The notes beneath the pieces are model-generated. The model saw only the letters and a list, made by a program, of their open reading frames with translations. It was not told the DNA's origin and made no database searches. From Vulcanibacillus modesticaldus (lineage in GTDB: Bacteria > Bacillota > Bacilli > Tepidibacillales > Tepidibacillaceae), in NCBI RefSeq assembly GCF_001730235.1, contig NZ_MIJF01000046.1, positions 31,204 to 95,203 of the forward strand: a stretch of 64,000 bases of DNA. Reading direction: 5' to 3'. Below are positions 44,277 to 53,275 of the stretch, piece by piece (position 1 is the first letter of the stretch; the number at the start of each line of letters is the position of its first letter). A program made the position numbers and the translations under genes.

Positions 44277-45431
44277 TTATTTCCTTTTTCCCATTCGTGA
44301 TTTTACGATATGGGCTATTTCTTTCGCTGCCTTTTCAATTTGTTCTTCAGTATTTCCTAAACCAAAGCTAATCCTAATTGCTGAACGAGTAACGTCTTGC
44401 GGAAGGTTTAAAGCTTTAATTACCCTAGATATATCTAATGCCCCGGCTGCACACGCAGAACCCCCTGATACAGCAATTCCTTTCATATCCAAAGTCATAA
44501 TCATCGTATGACTATCAACGCCTAAAAAGCTAACATTTAAAATACTTGGTACTACATCTGTGGGATGACCATTAATTACAAAGTAATTTTCTCCAATTGA
44601 CTCCTTCCAAATTTTTATCATCTTTTCCTTGAATTCTGCCAACCGTTTGGCCTTTTCATCCCTATTTTCAATTAAAATCCTACAAGCTTCACCAAACCCA
44701 ATAATTCCAGGCACATTTTCTGTCCCGCCTCTTCTTGAACGTTCTTGAGATCCCCCGATCAGTGGAAGTAACTTAACACCTTTTCTAACATATAACGCAC
44801 CTATTCCTTTAGGACCGTTTATCTTATGAGAAGAGATAGTTAGTAAATCAATTGGTAATGAAGAAACATCAATATCAATTATCGGAAATGCCTGAACAGC
44901 ATCGGTATGAAAATAGATATCGTTTTCTCTAGCAATCTTACCGATTTCTTCGATCGGCTGAATAGTACCTATTTCATTATTTACAAACATAACACTTATC
45001 AAAATCGTTTCCTCACGAAGCTGTGACTTTAGTTCTTCAATATTAATTTTCCCATAATTATCAACAGATAAATAAGTAATCTCAAATCCAAATTTTTTCA
45101 GGAAATCCGTAGCTTGCATAACTGCAGAATGCTCAATTTCAGATACAATAATATGATTCCCTTTATCTTTATTAGCAAAAGCCAAACCAACTATTGCTAA
45201 ATAATCACTTTCAGTTCCTCCACTAGTAAATACAATCCTCGAAGGATCGGTATGTAATGCCATCGCTACATTTGCTCGAGCATCCTCTATCGGTATTCTC
45301 ACTGATTGACCTGTTTTATGAATGCTTGATGGATTTCCGAATCGTTCCACAAAGTATGGAGACATCACTTCAAATACTTTAGGATGAACAGGTGTAGTTG
45401 CACTATGGTCTAAATATACCTGCTGCCTCAT
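44277..45431 (-). CDS. Cysteine desulfurase (NifS/IscS class, YrvO-like)
   Basis: The 384-residue PLP enzyme reads VYLDHSATTPVHPKVFEVM, VFTSGGTESDYLA and SSHKINGPKGIGALYV with the PLP Lys, then SGGSACAAGALDIS with the catalytic Cys. In B. subtilis the homologue yrvO is paired with mnmA (trmU) for 2-thiouridine synthesis. Here mnmA is not next to it; a PRC-barrel gene follows. The start ATG overlaps the stop of the YczE-like gene by four bases (ATGA), giving translational coupling. Confidence 0.93.
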   Translation of the reverse strand: MRQQVYLDHSATTPVHPKVFEVMSPYFVERFGNPSSIHKTGQSVRIPIEDARANVAMALHTDPSRIVFTSGGTESDYLAIVGLAFANKDKGNHIIVSEIEHSAVMQATDFLKKFGFEITYLSVDNYGKINIEELKSQLREETILISVMFVNNEIGTIQPIEEIGKIARENDIYFHTDAVQAFPIIDIDVSSLPIDLLTISSHKINGPKGIGALYVRKGVKLLPLIGGSQERSRRGGTENVPGIIGFGEACRILIENRDEKAKRLAEFKEKMIKIWKESIGENYFVINGHPTDVVPSILNVSFLGVDSHTMIMTLDMKGIAVSGGSACAAGALDISRVIKALNLPQDVTRSAIRISFGLGNTEEQIEKAAKEIAHIVKSRMGKRK

Positions 45432-46075
45432 AATTTGTTTTCCCTCCTGTATCTTAAATCAGTAATAACAATTCCTTGAGAAACAAAATAAGTATCCCAT
45501 AACTTTATAAAAAATTGGATAATCGGTCCAATTAAAACAGACACTATTAAGGTACCTATATAAACAGGTCCCCCTAGTATCCAACCAACTATAAGTACTA
45601 ATAATTCCATTATAGTTTTGATTTTCCCAATACTCATTTGATATTTTTTGGATAAGACTAACATTAGACTATCACGGGGACCAGCTCCTAAATTAGCTGT
45701 GATATAAAGCCCAGCTCCCATACCCATCAATAAAATCCCGACAAATAAATACATATATTGAAAAAATAATCTTTCCATCGTTGGTAATAAATAAAGGAAT
45801 AAATCAATAAAAACACCAACAAAAATCATATTTAACACCGTTCCAATGGATATCATCTTCTTATCAAGAATAAAGGTAATAATTATCACTGTTAGACTAA
45901 CTATTATAGACCAAGTACCAATAGTTAAACCAAGAATATTATATAAACCAATGTGAAGAACATCCCAAGAAGATACCCCTAAATTTGCCTCAATAATCAT
46001 TGCAATCCCAAGACTAAGAATAATAATTCCTAGAAAAAAGATGGAAAGCTGATAAAGATAATTAGTTTTGCCCAC
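45428..46075 (-). CDS. YczE/YitT-like integral membrane protein
   Basis: I choose the GTG at 46075 (VGKTNYLYQLSIFFLG) since AGGGGG lies six bases upstream; longer in-frame starts fall inside rarA. The 215-residue protein has about five membrane helices with the family segments IIEANLGVSSWDVLHIGLYN and GLYITANLGAGPRDSLMLVL, related by internal repeat. YczE in B. subtilis influences lipopeptide synthesis; the mechanism is unknown. It sits between rarA and the cysteine desulfurase gene, where B. subtilis has the Rrf2 regulator cymR, so this is an insertion or replacement. Confidence 0.85.
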   Translation of the reverse strand: MGKTNYLYQLSIFFLGIIILSLGIAMIIEANLGVSSWDVLHIGLYNILGLTIGTWSIIVSLTVIIITFILDKKMISIGTVLNMIFVGVFIDLFLYLLPTMERLFFQYMYLFVGILLMGMGAGLYITANLGAGPRDSLMLVLSKKYQMSIGKIKTIMELLVLIVGWILGGPVYIGTLIVSVLIGPIIQFFIKLWDTYFVSQGIVITDLRYRRENKL

Positions 46076-46085
46076 ATTATTCCCC

Positions 46086-47381
46086 CTAATTTCTTTTTCT
46101 AAGTCGGATTTTGGCCTCGGTACCTTGATCACTTGGAAAATAATACTGTTTACCTAATAATTCCTTTGGTAAATACTCTTGTTCAGTATAATGATTTGAA
46201 TAGTCATGAGGATACTTATATCCTTTACCATGTCCAAGTAATTTGGCTCCTTTATAATGTGAATCTCTTAAATGAATTGGTACTTCACCTAGCTTTCCGT
46301 TACGTATATCTTCTAACGCTGAATCAATTGCTTTTATTGCTGAATGAGACTTAGGACTCTCACATAGATAAATAACACATTGAGCCATATTGATCCTTGC
46401 CTCGGGTAACCCCACAACTTGAACTGCATGCCAAGTTGCTATTGCTTGTTCTAACGCATTTGGATTAGCCATACCAATATCTTCTGAAGCATGAACGATT
46501 AAGCGTCTAACAATTAATTTAGGATCTTCACCAGCTTCTAACATCCTAGCCATCCAATAAATGGCTGCATCTGTGTCGCTTCCTCGAATTGACTTGATGA
46601 AAGCACTCAACATATCATAGCGTTGATCACCAGTATCATAACGTATGGCCGGTTGTTGTATAGATTCTTCAGCAATGGACAAATTAATATTGATTAATCC
46701 ATTTTCATTTGGTTCCGTTGTTGTCACAGCCAACTCTAAAGCATTTAGTGCTTTCCTTAAATCTCCATTTGCAGTATTGACGATATGCTCTAAAGCATCA
46801 TCTTCAATCTTAGCATTATAGGTGCCAAGACCCCTTTCCTCATCATTTAATGCTTTATAAATAGCTTCTCTAATGTCCTCTTTAGAAAGGGGTTCCAACC
46901 TAAAAATTTGACTTCTAGACAATAATGCCGAATTAACCTCAAAAAAAGGATTTTCAGTTGTTGCACCAATAAGAATTATTTCCCCCTTCTCCACAGAAGG
47001 CAGGAGGGCATCCTGCTGGGCCTTATTAAAACGGTGAATTTCATCAAGAAAAAGAATTGTCTTCTTTCCATATAATGCTAAGTTATCTTTAGCTTTCTCA
47101 ATTATTTCTCTAACTTCCTTAACACCGGTACTGACCGCATTTAGCCGAATGAATTCACTACTAGTTACTTGACTTATTACATATGCTAAGCTAGTTTTTC
47201 CTGTACCCGGTGGACCATAAAGAATAATTGAAGAAAGACGATCAGCTTCAATCGCCCGTCTAAGTAACTTGCCTTTACCAATAATATGTTTCTGACCTAT
47301 ATATTCATCAATATTTCTTGGTCTGAACCGATCAGCTAATGGTGCATACTTTATTGCTTGATCAGAAAAAATATCCATCAT
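46086..47381 (-). CDS. rarA: Replication-associated recombination protein A (RarA/MgsA)
   Basis: The 431-residue AAA+ ATPase has [20 protein letters not shown], Walker [15 protein letters not shown] and Walker [12 protein letters not shown]. It also has sensor-1 [12 protein letters not shown] and the C-terminal tetramerisation part ([40 protein letters not shown]). It acts at stalled replication forks. Synteny with hisS-aspS and the cysteine desulfurase gene matches yrvN of B. subtilis. Confidence 0.96.
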   Translation of the reverse strand: MMDIFSDQAIKYAPLADRFRPRNIDEYIGQKHIIGKGKLLRRAIEADRLSSIILYGPPGTGKTSLAYVISQVTSSEFIRLNAVSTGVKEVREIIEKAKDNLALYGKKTILFLDEIHRFNKAQQDALLPSVEKGEIILIGATTENPFFEVNSALLSRSQIFRLEPLSKEDIREAIYKALNDEERGLGTYNAKIEDDALEHIVNTANGDLRKALNALELAVTTTEPNENGLININLSIAEESIQQPAIRYDTGDQRYDMLSAFIKSIRGSDTDAAIYWMARMLEAGEDPKLIVRRLIVHASEDIGMANPNALEQAIATWHAVQVVGLPEARINMAQCVIYLCESPKSHSAIKAIDSALEDIRNGKLGEVPIHLRDSHYKGAKLLGHGKGYKYPHDYSNHYTEQEYLPKELLGKQYYFPSDQGTEAKIRLRKRN

Positions 47382-47445
47382 CTTGTTTAATCACAACCTT
47401 ACTACTACATAACTAACAAATTCATAGAAATATTTGCTTGTCACA

Positions 47446-48036
47446 TTAAAACTGATTAGTACTCTTTAACATCTGATCAAACTGATGTACATATTTAATG
47501 CCTTCTAACCAGTCTTTTATCCGTGGAATTTCATCAGAATATTGACGATTATATGATGTATCAACAATCACCGTAGGAATTCCCCTAGCTAGTAAATTGT
47601 CAATATGCTCTGGATCATCTTCGAAAAATAGATCTATTCCAATTTTACTCGCTATTTTTCCTTTATCCTGAGAACTCATAAACAAATTATCACCATTAAA
47701 AGGGAAATTGTGTTTTTTCAACCACTGCTCAGTTATTTCCCTAATTCTTCTAAACCCTGGTCTAGCGGTAATATAATAAATCTCATGCCCTTCTTCTACC
47801 AATTGTTGTAAAGCTTCTGGAGCATGTTCAAGAGGAACACCAATTTGATAGATTTTCGCCTCTAACTTCCTCCACATTTTTTTACCTTCTTCACTTGTTA
47901 AACCGTATGGTTCATCTAAGTAAAAAGTTGTTACTTCATCTTCTTTTACGTCCATATTTAATTCCTCATTATATACCTTAATCGCTGCCCTATGTGTATG
48001 TTTAATAGTTCCATCAATATCTATTCCAAGTTTCAT
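47446..48036 (-). CDS. HAD-family 5'-nucleotidase-like phosphatase (YqfW-like)
   Basis: The 196-residue protein has motif I LGIDIDGTI at the N-terminus (nucleophile and acid Asp residues), motif II YYITARPGFRR, and motif IV FFEDDPEHIDNL. It matches the 5'(3')-deoxyribonucleotidase/YqfW group. It starts behind GGAGGGATAGTTA. Substrate is unknown; nucleotides are the usual guess. It stands alone between rarA and the sensor kinase gene. Confidence 0.85.
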   Translation of the reverse strand: MKLGIDIDGTIKHTHRAAIKVYNEELNMDVKEDEVTTFYLDEPYGLTSEEGKKMWRKLEAKIYQIGVPLEHAPEALQQLVEEGHEIYYITARPGFRRIREITEQWLKKHNFPFNGDNLFMSSQDKGKIASKIGIDLFFEDDPEHIDNLLARGIPTVIVDTSYNRQYSDEIPRIKDWLEGIKYVHQFDQMLKSTNQF

Positions 48037-48110
48037 TAACTATCCCTCCATCCTTATTATCTTCTTCATATAATACAAAAATTCCTCTCAAAACGAGACT
48101 TTAAGAAATA

Positions 48111-48130
48111 AAAGCCACATCAGTGGCTTT
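48111..48130 (-). terminator. Terminator of the sensor kinase gene
   Basis: AAAGCCAC and GTGGCTTT form an 8-bp stem with an ATCA loop, overlapping the kinase stop codon, followed on the minus strand by TTTTATTTCTT. Confidence 0.75.
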
Positions 48131-50300
48131 TATCATTAATTTTAATGGGAAGTTTGATCGTAAAAGTTGTTCCTTCGCTTACTTTACTTTCTACTGTTAT
48201 AGTACCTCCCATCCCTTCAACTATCCTATAACAGGTTGCTATTCCAAGACCAGTTCCATCTTCCTTCGTTGTGAAAAATGGAGTTCCGAGTTTTTCAAGT
48301 GTCTGTTGATCCATGCCTTTTCCAGTATCAGAAAAAGAAATGCTAACTATTCCTTCATTTTCTATGTAATTAGTAGCAACGATTAACGCCCCTCCCAAGG
48401 GCATAGCCTCAAAGGCATTTTTAATAATATTGATAAATACTTGTTTAATCTGTTTAGTATCCATGGAAATAATCGGTATTTTATTATACTTTTTGATTAT
48501 TCTTATATCCTCTTGTGCTGCTTGAGACTCATAAAGTAAGAAAATTTCTTCTAAAATACGAACAATATCAGTGTCCTGAATATTTATTTTTTTATTAGGT
48601 TTAGCCAATGATAAATATTCATCTATGATATCGTTAATCCTATCTATTTCTTGAATAATCAATGGAAAATATTGTTCCCCAGATTTAACATCAGTACCAT
48701 TTGAATTCTGGTCAAACAATTGCAAAAAACCTCTGATTGTGGTTAACGGATTTCGTATTTCATGGGTTATACTAGCAGCTAGCTGACCAGCTGCTTTTAA
48801 TTTTTCTGATTGAATAAGTTCTTCTTGTATCGACCTTATTTCTGTTATATCACTAAAGACAATTAAAATTTCTTCTTCAATAATATCATTTTCTTTAACC
48901 TCCAAAATTGAAATATTAGCTAAGAATATGTAACGTTGCCCATTTATACAGGTTTCAAATTCAATATTGTTTAAGCTGCCACTACTCTTTTTAACATTTT
49001 TCGTATCAAAAATTGAAGACATTTGAATGAACTTTTTAATATCTGGATTCTGTTCACCTATCTCAGACAGTTGTTTTCCAATAATTTCTTCTTTCTTAAT
49101 CTTGAAAAGTTCCTCACATTTTTTATTAAATATCGTGATAACTTGATTATTTTTATTTATTGATAATACTCCGTTATCAGTGGTTTCTAAGATTAATGTC
49201 GACTTTTTATGTTCTTTTTCTCTTTGTTCCAATTTTTTTGTCATTTCATTAAAAGTTTGATTTAGAATATTTATTTCTTCATAGGTATTTAGAACTAAAG
49301 GTTTTATTTTCTTCCCTTGTGCAAAATCAGTAGTCGCTATCACCAACTGATTAACAGGTTTCACAATATAACGGGAAAGTTTTATAATAGCAAAACCTGT
49401 TACAATTAAGACTAGTCCGAATAAGATTAAATATTTTATTAATAATTCTTTTAATGGTGCATACAATTCATCATTATTTACAGTAAGCCCTACAAACCAT
49501 TGATTAGTAAATCCCGACATTTGTTTGATAGGTAATATCACATTCATTGTATTTGATGACCGATTATAATATAGTTTGCTACTTTTATCTATTTCTTTAT
49601 ACAATTCGATATCTAACCCATTCTTGGTAAGCCAATTCACATTTAAAATTTGTGTACGATCAGGATGAGCAATGATGTCACCTTTATAATTCATTAAAAA
49701 GGCATAACCAGATAAACCTAATTGTTTTTGTTGATTTGCATAGCGATCTATTAATTGCCATAAAGAGTCTAAATCAAAAGCAGGGGAAATTACTCCAATA
49801 ATATTGCCATTTTTGTCCCTAACAGGTCCAGCCAAAGCAAGTATCGGGTTATTTACTACATTTGAAAGATAAATATCTGAAAAATAAATTTCCCCTTCAA
49901 TTGCCTTTTTAAACCATTCTCGTTGTCCCAAATTCCTACCCAAAACAGTATTATCCATATCGACTGTTACATATCCATTTTTATCAACAAAAATCGCTCC
50001 AAAATAGATATCGTAAACATCAAGAAAATTCCTAAACTCCTTTTGAACATCTTCAAAAGAAGAATTAAGATCTCTTATAACAGGATTTCTGGTCAATAAA
50101 TCTATATCTTTTATTCTTTCTGCTATAAACTCTTCTAACTCAATTACTAAATTTTCTGCTTCTGTTACTAAATTATTTTCTATCTGTTCCGTTAAAATTT
50201 CTTTCTGTGACTGGTAAGAAATATAGCCAACTACAATCAATGGTAAGATTGATAAAAATGTGATTATAACAAGTAGTTTGTAATGAAGTGTTTTAAACAT
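48120..50300 (-). CDS. Orphan membrane sensor histidine kinase, sporulation-kinase type
   Basis: The 726-residue protein has a membrane helix at 7-28 and a large extracellular dCache-like sensor (about 30-285) with GAIFVDKNGYVTVDMDN and GVISPAFDLDSLWQLI. A second helix (about 287-308), a HAMP segment with VKPVNQLVIATTDFAQGKKI, and a PAS domain (about 365-485) follow. The H-box is ASITHEIRNPLTTIRGFLQL. The HATPase has INIIKNAFEAMP, DTGKGMD and PFFTTKEDGTGLGIATCYRI. The H-box and GTGLG segments resemble KinA-KinE and other phosphorelay kinases. No response regulator is adjacent, which supports input into a phosphorelay through Spo0F. The ligand is unknown. The start follows GGGAGATAGTTAT. Confidence 0.93.
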   Translation of the reverse strand: MFKTLHYKLLVIITFLSILPLIVVGYISYQSQKEILTEQIENNLVTEAENLVIELEEFIAERIKDIDLLTRNPVIRDLNSSFEDVQKEFRNFLDVYDIYFGAIFVDKNGYVTVDMDNTVLGRNLGQREWFKKAIEGEIYFSDIYLSNVVNNPILALAGPVRDKNGNIIGVISPAFDLDSLWQLIDRYANQQKQLGLSGYAFLMNYKGDIIAHPDRTQILNVNWLTKNGLDIELYKEIDKSSKLYYNRSSNTMNVILPIKQMSGFTNQWFVGLTVNNDELYAPLKELLIKYLILFGLVLIVTGFAIIKLSRYIVKPVNQLVIATTDFAQGKKIKPLVLNTYEEINILNQTFNEMTKKLEQREKEHKKSTLILETTDNGVLSINKNNQVITIFNKKCEELFKIKKEEIIGKQLSEIGEQNPDIKKFIQMSSIFDTKNVKKSSGSLNNIEFETCINGQRYIFLANISILEVKENDIIEEEILIVFSDITEIRSIQEELIQSEKLKAAGQLAASITHEIRNPLTTIRGFLQLFDQNSNGTDVKSGEQYFPLIIQEIDRINDIIDEYLSLAKPNKKINIQDTDIVRILEEIFLLYESQAAQEDIRIIKKYNKIPIISMDTKQIKQVFINIIKNAFEAMPLGGALIVATNYIENEGIVSISFSDTGKGMDQQTLEKLGTPFFTTKEDGTGLGIATCYRIVEGMGGTITVESKVSEGTTFTIKLPIKINDKSH

Positions 50301-50436
50301 ATAACTATCTCCCAGATTTCCTTATTGTTCATAAGATAAAACGTTTGCGCAATAAAAAAAAGAACCTAGAATATATCATAACATCACAGAGTTTTAGCTG
50401 TAAATCGAAAAATTAAAATATCACTAACAACCTTTG

Positions 50437-51681
50437 TTAAAAGTCTAAATCCTCATCCTCCCAAATCATTTTTGCCAAAGGAAATGGCTCCAAAGCCCTT
50501 TCAAAAATACCTTGAACATAAGCAATTAAAACTCCATAATTAACTATCGGAACATTAAAAGCTTTTGCTGTACTAATTCTATTAAGCATACCACTTCTAT
50601 TAAGCATACATGCCCCACAATGGACTATTAGTGAATATTTCTTCACATCTTCTGTAAAAGATACACCTGAAGCAAATTCAAAATCTAATTTTTTACCGGT
50701 CCTTTGCCTTATCCATCTAGGAATTTTTACGGTTCCAATATCATCTGATTGACGATGATGGGTACATCCTTCAGCAATCAACACCTTGTCTCCATCTTTA
50801 AGATTTTCAATCGCTTTAGCACCCTTTACTAGCTCTTCTAAATCACCATTATACCTAGCAAAAAGAATCGAAAATGATGTTAATGGAATATCCTTTGGCG
50901 TGTCAGCAGCGACCTTTAAAAAAGCCTGGGAATCTGTAATAACTAATTTCGGTTTCTTCCCCAAATTCTCAAGTGTTTCTTTTAACTCATACTCTTTAGT
51001 TACTATCGCAATAGCATCACTCTCTAAAATGTCTCTAATGGTCTGTTGTTGAGGTAAAATCAATCTACCTTTTGGCGCGGCCTTATCAATTGGAGTAACG
51101 AGTACCACGAAGTCTCCCGGGTTGATTAAATCTCCAACTAAACGAAATTTTGCTTCATTATCAGGGATCAAATCGATGATTTTCTTTTTTAATTCTTTGA
51201 TTCCTTGGTTTTTCAAAGCTGAAATTGCTACAACTGGAACGTTTAATTCCTTTTCTAATCTATCAATTTCTTCTTGAGAAAGATTTATAAGGTCATTTTT
51301 ATTTAAGATAATTATTATAGGAATCTTTTTCTCTTTGATTTTGTCTATTATATAAAAATCATCTTCTGTTATACCAACTGTAGCATCAATCGCCACTAAG
51401 GCTACGTCCGTTATATTTAAAACCTCCATTGTTTTTTTTATTCGAAGTTCGCCTAATTTCCCCAAATCATCAATCCCTGCTGTATCTATTAAAACACAAG
51501 GACCTATTGGTAAAATCTCTATAGCCTTATACACTGGATCCGTTGTAGTCCCTTTTATTTCCGAAACAATCGCTATATCTTGACCAGTTAAAGCATTGAT
51601 AATGCTTGATTTCCCAGCATTCCTCTTTCCAAATAGTGCAATGTGGATCCTAGCAGAACGTGGTGTATCATTTAAACTCAT
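50437..51681 (-). CDS. hydF: [FeFe]-hydrogenase maturation GTPase HydF
   Basis: The 414-residue protein combines a GTPase domain (G1 FGKRNAGKSSI, G3 DTAGIDD, NKND near residue 125) with a dimerisation domain (GDFVVLVTPIDKAAPKGRLI). The C-terminal cluster domain has EGCTHHRQSDDIG and IVHCGACMLNRSGML, whose Cys and His residues hold the [4Fe-4S] cluster. HydF is the scaffold on which HydE and HydG products are assembled into the 2Fe subcluster. It starts behind GAGGAGGTAATGAT, twelve bases after aspA. hydE, hydG and the hydrogenase are not in the window. Confidence 0.96.
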   Translation of the reverse strand: MSLNDTPRSARIHIALFGKRNAGKSSIINALTGQDIAIVSEIKGTTTDPVYKAIEILPIGPCVLIDTAGIDDLGKLGELRIKKTMEVLNITDVALVAIDATVGITEDDFYIIDKIKEKKIPIIIILNKNDLINLSQEEIDRLEKELNVPVVAISALKNQGIKELKKKIIDLIPDNEAKFRLVGDLINPGDFVVLVTPIDKAAPKGRLILPQQQTIRDILESDAIAIVTKEYELKETLENLGKKPKLVITDSQAFLKVAADTPKDIPLTSFSILFARYNGDLEELVKGAKAIENLKDGDKVLIAEGCTHHRQSDDIGTVKIPRWIRQRTGKKLDFEFASGVSFTEDVKKYSLIVHCGACMLNRSGMLNRISTAKAFNVPIVNYGVLIAYVQGIFERALEPFPLAKMIWEDEDLDF

Positions 51682-51693
51682 ATCATTACCTCC

Positions 51694-53091
51694 TCATTTA
51701 CCAGGAATACCTGGCTTTGTTACTTCAAATGGATTTAAGATCTCTTCGATTTTAGAATCAGATATAATATTTTCTTTTTTCAAAACTTCCTTAATCGTCT
51801 TATCCTGACTAAGAGCTTTCTTAGCAATCTCACTTGCTTTATCATAACCCAGATGATGAATCAAAGCTGCTACTAATGCAGAAGATTTTTCAAGATTTTC
51901 CCTACATCTATCTTCATTTACCTTGATCCCCTTAATGCATTTCTCACCAAACAACTTAATAGCATTATTTAATAATTCTAAGGATTCAAGTAAGCTTTCC
52001 GCAATTAAGGGCGTAAAAGCATTTAGCTCTAGCTGACCTGAAGAACTTGCCATCGTAATCGCATAATCATTAGCAATAACTCTCATCGCCACCTGAGCTA
52101 CCATTTCAGCAATTACAGGATTTATTTTCCCAGGCATTATCGTAGATCCCGCTTGAACTTCAGGAAGCTTTATTTCTCCGAATCCACCTCTTGGGCCTGA
52201 ACCTAGCAATCTAAGATCATTAGAAATTTTAAGGATATTAACTGCACAAGCCTTTAAAAGTCCCGAAACTTCTACAAAAACATCGGTATTTTGGGTTATG
52301 TCCATTGGGAACTCGGCTCTAGCCAAACCAAGTCCCGTTAAATCTTGAATTACATCTGTGATCAAGAAAATATATTTATTGGTAGCATTTAATCCAGTAC
52401 CAATAGCTGTACCACCTAGATTTATCTGCCTAAGTCGCTCTTCTACCTTATAAACTCGCCATCTATCCCTCGCTATCGCCTGTGCGTAGGCTCCGAAACC
52501 TTGCCCCACCATCATTGGGAGTGCATCCATAAGTTGCGTTCTACCAAGCCTAATTATGTTACTGAATTCATTTTCCTTTTTTTGCAATTCTTCTTGTAAG
52601 TCGGCAAGGGAATTACTTAATTCTCTTAGCATCCGGATAGCTGCAATTCTAAGAGCAGTAGGATATACATCATTAGTCGACTGTGACATGTTTACGTCAT
52701 TTAGTGGGTGAACAATTTGATAATCTCCCTTTTTACCACCTAAAATTTCATTTGCTCTATTGGCTATTACTTCATTGACATTCATATTAGTAGAGGTACC
52801 TGCTCCACCTTGGTAAGCACTGATTAAAAACTGATCAGCAAACTTTCCGTCAATAATCTCTTCACTAGCTTGAATAATCGCCATAGCCTTTTCATGAGAT
52901 AATTTTTTTAATTTTTTATTGACAATCGCTGCAGCTTTTTTTATCAGGGCTAGCTCTTTTATCAACTTTAAATTCACACTTTTTGATTGAAGATTAAAAT
53001 TATCAAGCGCTCTAAGAGTATTTATTCCATAGTATCTGTTTTCTTCAATTTGTAGCTCACCTATCAAATCTTTCTCCACTCTATATTTCAA
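51694..53091 (-). CDS. aspA: Aspartate ammonia-lyase (aspartase)
   Basis: A TTG start at 53091 (MKYRVEKDLIGELQI) follows GGGGTGATTGTC and matches the usual N-terminus; the longer frame to 53199 has no site. The 465-residue protein has VNEVIANRANEIL, HPLNDVNMSQSTNDVYPTAL, RTQLMDALPM and the flexible-loop signature GSTIMPGKINPVIAE. Aspartase and class II fumarase are close relatives; the RTQLMDA and neighbouring NMSQSTND leave some doubt, but aspartase fits best. It releases ammonia and fumarate from aspartate. Tight linkage to hydF suggests it supplies ammonia for the hydrogenase dithiomethylamine bridge. Confidence 0.88.
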   Translation of the reverse strand: MKYRVEKDLIGELQIEENRYYGINTLRALDNFNLQSKSVNLKLIKELALIKKAAAIVNKKLKKLSHEKAMAIIQASEEIIDGKFADQFLISAYQGGAGTSTNMNVNEVIANRANEILGGKKGDYQIVHPLNDVNMSQSTNDVYPTALRIAAIRMLRELSNSLADLQEELQKKENEFSNIIRLGRTQLMDALPMMVGQGFGAYAQAIARDRWRVYKVEERLRQINLGGTAIGTGLNATNKYIFLITDVIQDLTGLGLARAEFPMDITQNTDVFVEVSGLLKACAVNILKISNDLRLLGSGPRGGFGEIKLPEVQAGSTIMPGKINPVIAEMVAQVAMRVIANDYAITMASSSGQLELNAFTPLIAESLLESLELLNNAIKLFGEKCIKGIKVNEDRCRENLEKSSALVAALIHHLGYDKASEIAKKALSQDKTIKEVLKKENIISDSKIEEILNPFEVTKPGIPGK

Positions 53092-53129
53092 GACAATCAC
53101 CCCAAAATAGATACGATAAATACAAATAT

Positions 53130-53151
53130 CCCTCCATCTACACTTGGAGGG
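53130..53151 (-). other. Hairpin in the aspA leader
   Basis: CCCTCCA and TGGAGGG form a 7-bp GC-rich stem with an 8-base loop about 40 bases upstream of the aspA start. It has no T-tract, so it may stabilise the mRNA or mark the end of a short transcript. Confidence 0.3.
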
Positions 53152-53275
53152 AGGTGTTTGTGATATTTTTCCCAATCTTACTTTATAAATGTACGACAAT
53201 AAAATTATAACACCGCAAGATAAACGCCTTTATTACAATTTATTGAACTTTTTAGTGATGAAAAACCACTAACTC

